A stretch of 64,000 nucleotides of DNA, taken from Phoenix dactylifera. Lineage: Eukaryota > Streptophyta > Magnoliopsida > Arecales > Arecaceae. The translations under genes and the position numbers were made by a program. The notes under the pieces were generated by a model. It had not been told where the DNA came from. It did no database searches and was given only the letters and a program-made list of their open reading frames with translations. This document shows, piece after piece, positions 52,806-64,000 of this stretch; position 1 is the stretch's first letter; every line of letters begins with the position of its first letter. Where the stretch lies: assembly GCF_009389715.1 (NCBI RefSeq), contig NW_024068542.1, positions 18,501 to 82,500 on the forward strand, given 5' to 3'.

Positions 52806-55171
52806 TGTTGGGAATTATATCCTAAATATCAATCGTCAGCATATTGATGATTGAATTTTGTAAATAAATTGATAAATTAATAAAGTGTTATTTGGCATTA
52901 TTCATCATTTCATTTTCAAATGAACTCTTATATGATGAAGTCCTTACGACTTATGTTATGATAAAGGAGGATTTATCTTTGACTCCTTAAACTTGTTCGC
53001 GACCAAATGATATGTTGTTACTAGGACGATAACATTATCGAGATTAGGTCGTTGTATGACATATACGTTGGTTGTCCTCTTAACCAAGGAGTGTGGAGAC
53101 ACTGATATGCCACACAGGTGAAGTATAGGAGTACATTTCACCGAATGTGACCAATTTTGGAATGCTCTACTGTCAAGAGATGTTCCGAGTAGATGTGAGT
53201 ATAAGTTTGGCCCTCTGACCTGAGACCGCAACCTGTGACGGAAGGTCACTGGGTGCAGTCAGGTACTTGCATAGTCAGTTGTGAGTCAAGATGGAATTGA
53301 CCCCTCCTGGATACAGAATATAATATCTTGTGATTAATTTAGCAAAACCTTGGCCAGGGTAATCCCAGTGAGGAGTCACGGGATACTAAAGTTAATCACA
53401 TAATGGATGTACTAATTATAGGGTTGACAGTGAGCTCTAAGTCATCTTGACATTAGGAGTCAAAGAGATTGAATTATATAGTAACCATAGTCCAGAGCTC
53501 CAGAATATTTGCTTCGCATATATTCGGCCTATCCGGACGTCGGGTATCATTGCTAGATGGTCACATCGATTAGTATAGGAAGATGTTCCTATACTACCGG
53601 CTTAGGTTCGAACCTATGAGGTCACATGCATAGAAGTTTCTAGGTTGATCAAATGGCTGATTGATGATTAAGAATCATTCAGGGGTAATTTGGTCAATTT
53701 GATTGACAAATTATCCTAAGCAAAAGTTGCATTAAAATAATTATTGAATTATTGAAGAATTAATTAGCAATTAGATTGCTAATGAACTCAATTTGATTGA
53801 GTAATTGGGCTTAGGTTGAGCCAAATTGAATAGGATTCAATTTGGGCTGCATCAGGGTTTGACCTAATTGGATTGGGTTCAACCCAAGTAGATTGAGCTT
53901 GACCAAATTGATGGAACTTGACCCAATTGGATTGGGCTTGATCTAAATCAATTAGAAGATCTTATTTGATGAGGATTATGAGTCCAATAATCAGAATTGG
54001 ATAAGGAGAAGAATTCCTAAATTTTAGGAACCCATCCTTATTTTCTTGGAGAAGAATGATACCTTGATTTTTCCCCAATATTTTCCATACCTATCCTCCT
54101 TATTTTTGGCCAAAAATTGGCATGAGAAGAGAGGAGGCGTGGAGCTATATTTTCTATAAAAATGGCACCTTAAATCTTTCTAGAAAGATTTAGATGAATT
54201 TCCTAAGTTGTAGGGATTGCATGGTGCATGAAATAGGGTGGTCTGTGGCTGAACTTTGGATGCATAAATTCCTATCTTTTAGGGATCCAAAATATACAAA
54301 ATTTGGATATGTTTATCTTCTCTTAGATACCAAACCACCAGAATATTTTAGGGATTTTATCAGCTAAATTAGTTGGCTAAATTAGGTGTGAGGCGTGGGG
54401 TGGTCTTTTAGCTATAAAAGACCCCCATGCCTTGGGTTCAATATATACAATATTTAGAAGTCTCAAAAAATTCTGAAAAAATTCTCTGAGGGCCTCCATC
54501 CATTCTTATCATTCTTCCTCACATCCATCCTCCATATCCTTTAAGAACAATCAAAGGTTGAGTATTTAGAAGGAGACAGCTTCAGCCATTGCAACGTTGC
54601 TGCGCGAGCTAGCACTCCCGCGGAAGACGATCTATCTAGGGCTTCGCGTGTACTTCTCATAGAGGCCATTCGTTTGCGTGGCTACGAAGTCGAGGATCAG
54701 ATCCACAAGTTTCTTCTATCATAAAAGGTATTAATCCCACATCAATATTTTATTTTGGAGTCTGGATCTAGGTCTGATTCCTCGAGGTTTTACCCTTCTT
54801 TGGGGCTCCTCACGGAGTTATCTCCAGAATCCATTCGATGGATATTCGAAAATTAATCAGAATAGAGTATTTACCTTTCAGATTTGATAGTTAGTCATGC
54901 ATAAAAGTTTTAGCATAATTGTTTAAACGATTCCGGCATAATCCTATGTGTTCTTAAGGTGCTGATTTCTAGATTTGATCTTGTAAGCATGCATGAATTA
55001 AATTGTTTGATTCGGTTTTTTCGCTGCATTTTAAAACTTAAAAAGAACTACGTATAGCTTGATCCCCCTTATGAAGGGTTACGTAGGCAACCTGATCAGG
55101 TTCAGCAATGGTTTAAAAAGGAAAACAAAATTCAGCATGCTTAATACCAAAGAACCTAGGATTCACTTTCA
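52806..55171 (+). repeat. 3' LTR of the Copia element
   Basis: 2366 bp, starting TGTTGGGAATT and ending in CTTTCA. It lacks the ndhD insert and a ~55-bp segment present in the 5' copy; both copies otherwise align with many scattered substitutions, showing that the insertion is not young. The upstream polypurine tract (aagtgaaag, about 52797-52804) is weak. Palindromes of the CAAATTGAA-N5-TTCAATTTG type recur near 53821-53845. There is no gene in it. Confidence 0.92.
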
Positions 55172-56738
55172 AGTCCTTCAATGTGAGCTCCTTCAATTTC
55201 TTTTCAAGTAGGTCTACACCATCATAAAGAGCATCTATCTTCCTTAATGGAAGATCACTAGTCTCATCAAATACAACATAGCTAGACTCTTCTACTACTA
55301 AGATCTTTTTGTTAAAAACTTTATATGCTTTCCTAGAGGATGAATATCCAAGCAAAATTATTTCATCTGATTTAACATCAAATTTTTCTAATATATCCTT
55401 ACCATTGTTCAAAATAAATGACCGGTAACCAAAAATATGAAAATACTCAATATTCAATTTTCTACCTTTCCAAAACCATAAGGTGTTTTCTTTAAAATCG
55501 GTCTAATTAAAGTGCAATTTAAAATATAATATGCTATATTAATTGCTTTTTTCCAAAAATACTCTAAAAGATAACTTTCACATAGCATTGTACCAGCCAT
55601 TTTTTCTAGAGTTCTATTCTTTCTCTCTACTACCCATTTTGTTGAGGTGTTCTAAGAGAAGAAAATAATGTTTAATTCCCTTTTCTTTACAAAAACTTTT
55701 AAAATTTTGATTTTCAAACTCAGTTCCATAATCACTATGAATACTCAAAATCGGTAAACCTATTTCGTTTGAAACCTTTTAAATAAAATTTAGTAAAGAC
55801 AAAAGAAGCTTCATCCTTATGTCCTAGAAGCAAAGCCCAAGCAAAATGAGAAAAATCATCAATAATTACAAAACTCTAGCATTTACCCCTAGGCTAGTAG
55901 TGCTAGTGGGTCCAAATGAATCCATATAAAATAATTCTAAAGGCCTAAAAGTTGAAACAACATTCTTTGATTTAAATGATACCCTAGTGTATTTTTTAGT
56001 TGGCATGCATGGCAAAATCTATCTCGTTTGAAATTTAATGTAGGTAATTCTCCAACAAAATCCTTCTTGATGAGTTTTGAAATTAAATCCATGCTTGCAT
56101 AAGCTAATCTATGATGCAATAACTAACTACTCTCTTTGATTTTGGCATTCATTGCAACTAGGCATTACATATCTCGCATGGATAGATTATCTAGACCGAC
56201 CATGTATACATTGACATGCCTATATTCAATGAACTTTATGTTGTCATTATTAGGACTAGAAACAATGCACATAAAAGATTCAAATATAATATAAAAATAT
56301 TTATCTTATAATTAACTAATACTGACTAAATTATGTTTAAGATAATCTACTAATAAAAGTGGAGGGAGTGATGCTAATGTTACCTATTTCAATGATTTTT
56401 CTTTTATCGTTATCGCTAAAGGTGACCATCCCTCCATTTTTTTGCCTCAAGCATAATGCATTGAGATACATCACCTGTCATATGTCTTGAACAGCCACTA
56501 TCGAGGTATGATCTTCTTTTCATTCCACGGGTTGCAGGATACACCTACAACCAAAAATTTAAGTTTTATTTTTAGGTACCAAGTTTTCTTAGATCCTTTT
56601 TGGTTTGTCACTATAGTTTATTTAGGAACTACAAACTTTCTTTATAATAATGTAACTATATGACTTAGAATTAGATACATAGAATTTATGTCCTAATCTA
56701 CCATAGCTGAAATAAGTAACATTTGCCAAATTAATTAC
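55172..56738 (-). pseudogene. pol: SIRE-like protease-integrase region, decayed
   Basis: On the minus strand, from right to left: second gag zinc knuckle remnant (near 56730-56640, first Cys lost), protease (near 56520-56460), GAG-pre-integrase (HHRLAYAS, then CHACQLKN, 56119-56000), integrase remnants (55900-55560) and the integrase C-terminal region with FHIFGYRSFILNNGKD and LLGYSSSRKAYKVFNK (55440-55300). It corresponds closely in order to the + strand element at 30400-31900 but has many stops. It ends at 55171, where the Copia 3' LTR was inserted, and continues at 41978. Confidence 0.8.
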
Positions 56739-57812
56739 TGACCCAAAGATTGATTTTGATGATCACAAAAATTTGAAGTATAATTACTAATGTTTGTGTT
56801 ACAAGAAGAAAGATAATTTGTCTTGCAAAGAACATATCAAGTTGGAAAAATACAAGAAGGCCTCAAAAGCTCTCAAGAAAAGTTGGAAGAAAGCCAATAT
56901 CCCAAGGTTCAAGTTCAAAAGATTCAAGTTGGAGGAGCGAATTCCAAGAAAAATTCAAAGAATAGTCCTCGAGTCGACTTCTGGAAGTTCAGAGTCGACT
57001 CTAGCACTCTGGAGTTTCAAGGAATAGTGGTCGAGTCGAATCCTACTGTTCACAGGCCGACTTCCGTAGAAAAAGACAGAGAGATGATTTTCAGCGCTAC
57101 AATTCTCGATCTGACTCCAGCTACAGTGCGAGCCGACTCCAGCTACAGTGCCGAGTCGACTCCTCCTTCATTCGAGCCGTCTCTCTCAGTCAGGACAAAA
57201 CGTAGTTTTCAACACTACAGTTTTCGAGCCATCTTCAGCTACAGTGCGAGCCGACTCCACTACAGTGTCGAGCAGACTCCTATTCACGAGTCAACTCCTG
57301 CTTCAGCCATGTCAACTCGAGCATACTGGGAGGCATAATGGCTAGTTTTTTTCTTGACTCCAACGGCTTTATTTTTGTCTCTAACGGCTAGATCTTTATT
57401 TCCACACCATCCAAAGTTATAAAATCAAGGGAAGAGCAAGGGGAGAAGAAGAGAAGTGGGAGAGAACACACAGGGAAGAGATTTCAAAGAGATTTTAAGA
57501 GAAATCTTTCAAAAAGCACAAAAGGGCCATTCAAAGCAAAAGAGAGAGAATAAGAGCATCTGAGTGAATCCCAAAGCTTTCTCTCCAACTGTGTGCTGCC
57601 TCAGTGATCCTCTACCTCGTGTGAAATCAGAAGAGGGTCAAGTAAAGAAGAAACTGAGTTCTTTCATCTGCAAAACTTATTTGAGAACTTCTTCTCTTTA
57701 CTCTATTTGTTTATATTGTTATATCTGCTTGTTTGAGAAGTTTGTATTTGTTTTAAACTTCTATTCTGACATCTTGTAACTTCTATTCTGCTTGTTTGGA
57801 AGCTTTCTTAAG
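56739..57812 (+). repeat. Truncated SIRE-type LTR inside gag
   Basis: It starts TGACCCAAAGATTG and follows the solo LTR at 49195 for about 1 kb, including 21-bp-spaced boxes at 56971 and 56992, then stops near 57783-57812, lacking the last ~0.75 kb. Close to the break, the words CTTCTATTCTG (57761 and 57782) and TCTGCTTGTTTG (57724 and 57790) are duplicated, a sign of slippage or microhomology repair. It separates the two zinc knuckles of the minus-strand SIRE-like gag; the gag segment that should lie between them (the coiled coil) is missing too. Confidence 0.75.
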
Positions 57813-58457
57813 TAGTTAGCAGTATGCTTTGAAGTGGCAGAGCTTCTTGCATTCTAGCGGCTGCCCCTCCTTATCTTTACTAGGTTCTCTCTTAGCCATT
57901 AGCCTCTTCCTCATTCTTTGACTCCCTCTCCTCATTAATCTCTCGAATTTTCTGATGATTAGCATCATCTCTTCATCATCATCACCATTTTCAGATTGGT
58001 CTGTTTCATCTTCTTCTTGCTTCATAGACTTGAGAACAATAGTCTTCTTCTTCTTTAACTCTTGGTACTACTTCATGGCTAATTCATGCATCATCAGCGA
58101 GCCAAGGAGCTCCTCCAATGCAAAGTGTTGAGATCCTTTACCTCTTGGATCATTTTGACTTTTGCCTCCATCGATCTTAGCAATGACCTAAGTACCTTTC
58201 TCACAAGATCAGTGTTAAAGTACGATTTGTCAAGACTTCAAGGCCATTAATGATATCAGCAAAATGTATAAATATTTCAGTAATATACTCATTAGATTCC
58301 ATTTTAAAGACTCCATATTTATGTACAAATAGGTTAATTTTATATTCTTTGACTTGGTTGGTGTCTTCGTGAGTTACCTCTAGCCTATCCCAAATCTCTT
58401 TTGCAAAATTACTGTTGTCCGATTCCTGTTTACCTAAAAATATGCTAAACAGATCGT
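57813..58457 (-). pseudogene. gag: SIRE-like gag, UBN2 region and first zinc knuckle
   Basis: On the minus strand it reads FAKEIWDRLEVTHEDTNQVK near 58405, the signature of Copia UBN2-type gag, then a charged linker and a decayed zinc knuckle (LECKKLCHFKAYC at about 57857-57817). Several stops and frameshifts are present. Its right end is cut at 58457 by an Athila-type LTR. It is the N-terminal neighbour of the pol remains at 55172-56738. Confidence 0.8.
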
Positions 58458-60225
58458 TGTTAGAACCGACAAACAAAGTTTTAAATTAATTTTTACTCTT
58501 ACCTGTTCTACTCGAAGAATAGTGGTCGTAAGAGGTCGATCCACAGGGAGGCGATTGAAGTTGCATAAAAGTTAAAACGTTCACTCGGATTCAAAATCGA
58601 TTTTTGAATGGTAGAAAAAAACATTACTTTGAGGATGTTAAATGATTCTCTAGTCTACCAGAGAAGGTTTTCTATTTGAAAATAACGAAAAGACAAATAC
58701 TTGGAATAGAAGAGCATTTATAAATTTAATAAAATATTTAACTATTCAAAAGAAAACTTTAGCATGGATGAAAATAGTGCTTAGGAAGATTGAAGCCTGG
58801 AACATAGACTGCATGAAAGAAAATTTCATATATTGCTACTAAAGCAAGAATTCTTGAATGCATAAAATAAACTGCAGGAATTAAACTTAACCTAAAACAT
58901 GAATTGCATAAAAGAAAAATTAATGGATTGCATAAAAGAACAATTACAAAAGTAAAATGAAGATTGGAAGCCTAATGCTTCCTCCTTCTACAAAATAAAG
59001 CATAAAAACAAAGGAAGAAAAACAAGAAAACTCCCCTTTTCCCTCTCTCCTATTTTTTTTATTCTTCCTTTTCACAAAACAGAGCCATGCTCTGTTTGAT
59101 TTTCTTTTTGATTTTCTTTCTTCTCTCCCAAACCGAGCCCTCTCCCCTGTTCTTCTCTTTTCTGTGGACCCGCCGGCCACCCCTGTTACTTGGCCTCCAC
59201 CCCGCACCAAGAGCTCCCCTCCTTCTTCCTTTCTCCTCCCTTAAATAGGTCGCCCACCCTTGTTTGGCCAGCGATGGATCCCCTGATGGAGGGGTAACGG
59301 ACGCTCGTGCGCTTGCGGAAGAGAGGTCGTCCAGGATGCGTGATCGATGGGAGGATCACGGATGCGGTGCTTGGGGGATCCGATTGCTGGGACACGGAGC
59401 GGACGCTTGATTCGTGGAGGTGGATACGGACAGGAGAAGAGGAGCTGGGAGGAGGACGAACGGCTGCGTGGAGCGCGGAGGTGACTCGGATGAAGGGCTG
59501 GCCGCGGGATCGAAGGAAGGAGCCGATCATGGCTTGATGGGCGCTGGGAGATTGCAGTTGGGACTTCAGGAGAGACGCAGATGCTTCACGGGCGGGTGGA
59601 TGGCTATGAAGGAAGTTGGGGATGCGCTGGGAAAACACCATTCACGGATGCGGTGCTTGGGGGCGATCTGTGAGGTGGGATCACGGGAAGGAGGGGTTGG
59701 CTGCTGGGATTCCGGGATGAAAGGGGATTCGGAAGAGTTGGCACGAAAGCTTGGATGCGGAGGAGGCCGGACGGGATGATGGCGTGATCCGGGGTTTGGA
59801 CACAATCTGTGAGGTGGCTCCTTGATGGATGGGAAATAGAGGAAATGGGAGGCTGGAGTTCCAGATGGGATGCTGGCATGGCTCGATTGATCGTGGGACC
59901 ATTTCTTCTCCCTTGATGAAGCTGGAGATCGCATGACATGCTCATTGTGACTTGATGCTTGGGCTCGCATGATCTCACGGGATGAGATACACGGAGACTG
60001 ATTTGGAAGGATGTGGTCGGTCGGGATTTCATGCATGCATGGCAGCTGGGGAATTTGTTGAGCTCGGGCTGCCGGGCATTAGGCTCAAACCCAATGTTAT
60101 TGGTTTTCCTGGATTACTTGCACTTAAACACAAATACAACCTTAATTAATTAATTTTATCATTAATGATTAACTATAATACTAATTAAGATGGTACGACG
60201 ATTGTACTTTTGTGCTCTCATAACA
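58458..60225 (-). repeat. 3' LTR of a second minus-strand Athila-like element
   Basis: On the minus strand it starts TGTTATGAGAGC at 60225, right after a polypurine tract, and ends TTCTAACA at 58458, so the ends are TGTTA/TAACA. Length 1768 bp. A GC-rich middle (about 59120-60080) and the end segment with the words GTGGATCGACC and TTCAATCG near 58560-58535 are shared with the array LTRs. The minus TATA-like box is TATTTAAG near 59243. Large open frames in the GC-rich part have no recognisable product. Expected duplication atcgt at 58453-58457. Confidence 0.8.
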
Positions 60226-60723
60226 CCCCCCAACTAGCTTATTGCTAGCTCTACCAATTTAGTGCGAAAATGATAAAATGAGAGTGCAAAAATATTATTT
60301 ATTATATAAATATACTAAGATAAATACTCACTTTCGTAGAGCATTACGATTGCACTTAGCACGTGTAACAAGCCGTTAAACCCCTAGGTTACCCTAGTGG
60401 ACGAGTGTTATCTCGTGAGGGTTTGCAGTAAAGTTACCCACAAACTTCATCAGTCAGGGATTTCCAATTTTTAACTCGAAATTTGAATAAGTATTACTGT
60501 ATGAAACTAGAATTGCAAGGACAATAGAGACTTGTTGCTATCATATTTAAACAGACTCTAACTCAAGTTTCATTACACCCTATCTATTTGCTAACAAGTT
60601 AAGAATGTAGTGAGGTGCAAGATAGTATCATATAAATGAGTGGCTTTCACTTACTTCCAACATGATCACTTCAATTTTCAAGACTTTATAGAGTTAACTG
60701 GTAATGAACACCCGAGATTTAAC

Positions 60724-60755
<32 letters not shown>

Positions 60756-61619
60756 TCAGACTGAATGCTAAGAAGAATGACTAGTGCAATATCTAGCCTT
60801 ATTAAGCTTTCTAGCTAACCCATGTAGCGAGTGTTAGGCCAATGACTCCCGATCCAGATGGCTTAGGGCATTAGGTGTACAGACACCCTAACAGGCTTAA
60901 TAACTCAAGTCAACTAGGCTCCAAAGCCAAATTAGTCACTTAGAGTTTAATCTCAGCCATCTTCACCTTTTTAAGCGAACACTCGTTGCTTGCCAAGCAA
61001 GAGGTCCGGTTACTCAGTGAGAAGACTTATGATAAACTCATTTTATTTAAATTTTTTTATCAATATTTTTTTTAATTAGGGTGTTCATCACACATATAAC
61101 TTTAAATTATTTCCGAAGATTAAAAGTATTCATAACATACCCCACTATTCATGTGCTTACGTGTAGGTGATTAATCATCTTCTATCATGTTAGCAAAAGA
61201 TAGGTGGGACGAAAACTCAAGCTAGAACTGCTATCATATTCCTTAACTCAAAGCTATTGTCAAAGCAATTTCTAGTTTGTACAGCCAAAAAGATTAGAAT
61301 TTGAGTTAAAAATTTGAAATCTTTTTTTTTGATTGCATAAAAAATCAAAAATATTCTCACCCCCATACCTAAATCTAACATTGTCCTCAATGTTAAAGAA
61401 AATTTAAAGGAATAATAGGATAGAGGAGAAGTTACCTGATATGGGTAGGTAAATTGATAATTGGGGCAAAAACCCCCAAACCTGCATGTTAGTATTTTTT
61501 TTAAAAAATAATTATTTTTTTATTATTTTTTTATTTTTTTATAATATTTATATATTGGGTTGCCTCCCAAGAGCGCTAAATTTTATGTCTTCAGCGAGAC
61601 AAAATGTAGATCCTCTTTT
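60226..61619 (-). other. Polypurine tract and noncoding 3' region of the second Athila-like element
   Basis: The minus polypurine tract (agttggggg, 60235-60226) borders the LTR. The region is AT-rich and has no gene. Its segment 60460-60339 is strikingly similar to the array's 3' region at 1059-1195, and 61396-61378 repeats the array motif that follows the protease stop. Reverse transcriptase and integrase are absent between protease and polypurine tract, so this element is also non-autonomous. Confidence 0.75.
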
Positions 61620-61622
61620 TTT

Positions 61623-62356
61623 TCAACCATTATCTAAGAATGATTTTGGAAGAGTCCGAGGAAGAACAGTCGGCTGATGACGATCTATGCTCATAAGGAG
61701 AACAGAATTAGGGGGTGCATGCTCGACCCCTTCCTCAGAATGGGCAAGGTAAGCCTCTAAAGGGTTCTTATTATAAGTTTGTAAGAAAGTCTCCTGAACC
61801 AGACTTTCAATCATGTCAACTTCATCGATTTCTTCATTGTCAGGTGGTTGTTTACTTATGTTGAAGACATTAAGCTCAACTTTCATATTGCCAAAAGATA
61901 ACTTCAGCATCCCATTTCGACAATTGATTACAGCATTTGCTGTGGCTAAGAAAGGTCTCCCTAAAATTATAGGTGTGTGAATGTCTGGATGTATTACAGG
62001 CTCGGTCTCAAGGATAACGAAGTCCACAGGATAGTAAAACTCGTTTACCTTCACTATTACATTCTCTACAATCCCCTTGGGGTACTTCACCATCCTATCT
62101 GCTAAGGAAAGGGTAAGATTTGTGGGTTTTATTTCCCCCAAACCTAACTTTTGGTACACAGTAGGAAAGTAGGTTCACACTGGCTCCTAAATCTAATAGG
62201 GCTCTCTGGATGATCGTCTCTCCTATTTTTATTTCAATGGTTGGGCAACTAGGGTCTTTGAATTTCGGGGCAATCTATTGTTGAATGAGAGATGACGCTT
62301 GTGCAGCCATAACAGCTTGCCTAGGAATGCTGGTTTTTCTTTTGACCGTGGTGAGG
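61623..62356 (-). pseudogene. pro: Athila-type aspartic protease, cut by an LTR
   Basis: On the minus strand a 178-codon open frame (62159-61623) encodes the protease C-terminal half: YQKLGLGEIKPT, PVDFVILE, the conserved IILGRPFLATANA motif and LSFGNMKVELNVF. A stop (TAG/TGT region near 62160) separates it from the active-site part LLDLGASV (about 62205-62180). Upstream gag is cut at 62357 by a + strand LTR. It is homologous to, but well diverged from, the array protease at 19157-20167. Confidence 0.8.
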
Positions 62357-63721
62357 TGATGAGAATGCAAAATGTCATATTTTTCTTTCTTAATGTTTAG
62401 TCTTGTATACTTATTTTGTGCCTAAAAGTACTCATTATTCTTATATTTTGATTTAGGATGCAAATGGAAGCGTTAAGTACAAAACGAAGCTAATTGGGTG
62501 ATTTTGGATAATTTCGATATTGCTTCGTAATCTGAGCATAACTTACTCATCCGAGCTCTGATGGAGATGATTTAAGATGTTGTAGAATGGCAAGAAAATG
62601 CTCTACAACTTTTATGTTTTGAGTTTTGATAGATAATGGCTTTATCAAGGTCAAAATTGGTCTCGAAGTTGCTGCACGTCCTTAGCCTCCAATAGGTGGA
62701 CTTGACTCGGTCAATTTTCAGAAGTTTCTAGATTTGATGCACGAAAATCCCAGCTGGAAATACCCCTTTCCCAGTTATATTAGGACTTTATTTTATTTTT
62801 CGTAATTAGTCAGATTTGAATATTTGTTAGGAGATTTTTTTGGAAGGGATAAAGGTGAAAGAAAGGGGGCTGCACGGGGGGGCTCTTTCTCTTTTCTCTT
62901 GGAGGACTCCTCTTTCTCTTTTCTCCTTGGAAGTTTGCATCCATGGCTCTGCGTGGCTAAAGCTTTTATTGGCCTAAGAAAATAGAAGTCTCGGAATCAA
63001 TAAAACTGTGAGATCTGAATTTGTTTTCATTGTTCAATTCATGCTTTGATGTCGAATGTCCTTCTGTGCATATTTTCATGATTGTTTTCGTTTAATTACT
63101 AGGAGGCCTACTAGTTTATTATTCATTGCAATCTACTGCTAGGTTAGATATCAAATCCGTAATTGTTTGATCCCTCTAATCTGTGAAGCAACTAAGATCT
63201 AATAATTTGCTGCGTCAGAAATTTTCAGATCTTAGGAAGAATACTCGGCTAAATCAAATGCAACCGCTTGAGTTTGTATTGTTTAGCTTCATCGATCTCT
63301 CTAATTCTTAAGGCTGCTACTAGATTAAACATTTAGCGCTTGTATTGGGTTGTTTAGTAGTTAGGGTTAATTAGATCGCTTGTTTTTAATTAACTACGAC
63401 TAAGAAGAGATAGAAAAATATTTCTATCGGTGGACATTCAAAGTGCAAATTGATATCTTTGCATCAATGATCAGTTGTAAAATTCCGATGGTGGATGTTG
63501 ACTTAGACCAAGATTTGTTCTTTTGATTGATTTCAATACTTTAATCTGAATTTTTTTTTAGTTGTTTTATTATTTTCGTTATACTCAAACCCCCCCATCC
63601 TTCTTCAAGTAGCATAAAATTAGGCTAGATACTCTCCGTGGGAATGATCCTTACTCGCACTACTACATATATATTTTTAGGGGTGTAGGTTTTATTTTTG
63701 GTTGCTTGCGACAGCACACCA
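62357..63721 (+). repeat. 5' LTR of a further LTR retrotransposon (+ strand)
   Basis: About 1365 bp, starting TGATGAGAATGC (or three bases later, TGAGAATGC) and ending ACACCA five bases before a tRNA-Asp primer site, the same spacing as in the array. It interrupts the minus-strand protease/gag. The rest of the element lies to the right of the window. It contains no gene. Confidence 0.75.
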
Positions 63722-63726
63722 AATTT

Positions 63727-63744
63727 TGGCGCCGTTGCCAGGGA
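63727..63744 (+). other. Primer-binding site, tRNA-Asp type
   Basis: TGGCGCCGTTGCCAGGGA differs from the complement of plant tRNA-Asp by one base. The following bases to 64000 are the start of an untranslated leader with no gene visible. Confidence 0.85.
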
Positions 63745-64000
63745 GTGATTCTAGTTGATTTTTGTGCTTCTTGTGATCTTTATTTCGTGCTTGAAATTTT
63801 TGAAAAAAAAAAATCATTAGTTTTCGATAGTTACAGTTTCAGCAGAATTCTGATTTTTGGTGGAACTAGGCCTTGTTACTATAGTTTTCTGAAGGTAAAC
63901 GACGTTCTGAGCAAGACTAGTTAATCCTTAGGATTACTAGCCCCACACTCTCGAGGCCAAATTCCACTATTTTCTATTTTTTTAGGCATTTTTGTGTTTT

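Larger units (their letters stand above)
41979..55171 (+). mobile_element. Complete but decayed Tnt1/Tork-type Copia element
   Basis: Two LTRs (41979-44624 and 52806-55171) flank a Copia internal region with an initiator-Met-type primer site, gag, protease, integrase, reverse transcriptase and RNase H. The five bases agtcc occur immediately before the 5' LTR (41974-41978) and immediately after the 3' LTR (55172-55176): a perfect target duplication that fixes both ends. The host sequence is the pol gene of a minus-strand SIRE-like element. Three later events are visible inside: a plastid DNA insert in the 5' LTR, a GC-rich block in the leader and a solo LTR in pol. Confidence 0.93.

Noticed and set aside
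59186..60036. Open frames of 120-156 codons on both strands
   Set aside because: Same situation: the GC-rich middle of an Athila-type LTR, where stop codons are rare by composition.

Overview
This window is plant nuclear heterochromatin built almost entirely from nested LTR retrotransposons. I found no host protein gene, rRNA or tRNA gene. Athila-type Ty3/gypsy elements (tRNA-Asp primer sites), SIRE-type and Tnt1/Tork-type Copia elements, solo LTRs and a plastid ndhD fragment all point to a large-genome flowering plant. The style suggests a monocot such as a palm, but I cannot prove that from the sequence.

Region 1 (1-23677) is a head-to-tail array of one non-autonomous Athila-like element, arranged (internal)-LTR-internal-LTR-internal-LTR-internal-LTR with a 6.79-6.80 kb period. 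Each unit has a ~2.06 kb LTR, a tRNA-Asp primer site, a gag plus aspartic protease region and a ~1.45 kb noncoding 3' region. None has reverse transcriptase, RNase H or integrase. All three full units share the same nonsense codon, +1 frameshift and second nonsense codon in gag, so the array was amplified from one broken progenitor or its members move in trans. Units 1 and 2 carry extra one-base homopolymer indels that may be sequencing errors.

Region 2 (23678-38260) holds several nested insertions. A SIRE-type Copia element on the + strand (29900-38260: gag C-terminus, broken pol, an intact extra 471-aa ORF, 3' LTR) was split by a minus-strand Athila element (23770-29899, gag and 5' LTR visible). 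That Athila contains a solo Copia LTR (24354-26721), and at 23769 a minus-strand Copia LTR starts, which in turn was hit by the tandem array. The left-hand partners of these insertions lie outside the window.

Region 3 (38261-58457) starts with a minus-strand Tork-type gag-pol fragment (38261-39771). A minus-strand SIRE-like element follows (gag on the right at 57813-58457, RNase H on the left near 40450). It is split by a complete but decayed + strand Tnt1/Tork-type Copia element (41979-55171, perfect 5-bp duplication agtcc on both sides). That element's 5' LTR carries a 249-bp chloroplast ndhD insert, its leader carries a GC-rich foreign-looking block, and its pol contains a solo LTR (49195-50999, duplication aggaa).

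Region 4 (58458-64000) is another minus-strand Athila-like element (3' LTR, noncoding 3' region, protease). A + strand LTR retrotransposon with a tRNA-Asp primer site (LTR 62357-63721) interrupts it and runs off the window.

The most unusual signal is a 10-bp palindrome, GAGTCGACTC, that recurs with 21-bp spacing in the LTRs of at least three Copia lineages here and in clusters of four with a ~115-127-bp super-period in the LTR at 36340-38260. It also occurs just upstream of the intact extra ORF. Other LTRs carry arrays of different short interrupted palindromes of the type CCTAAT-N3-ATTAGG.
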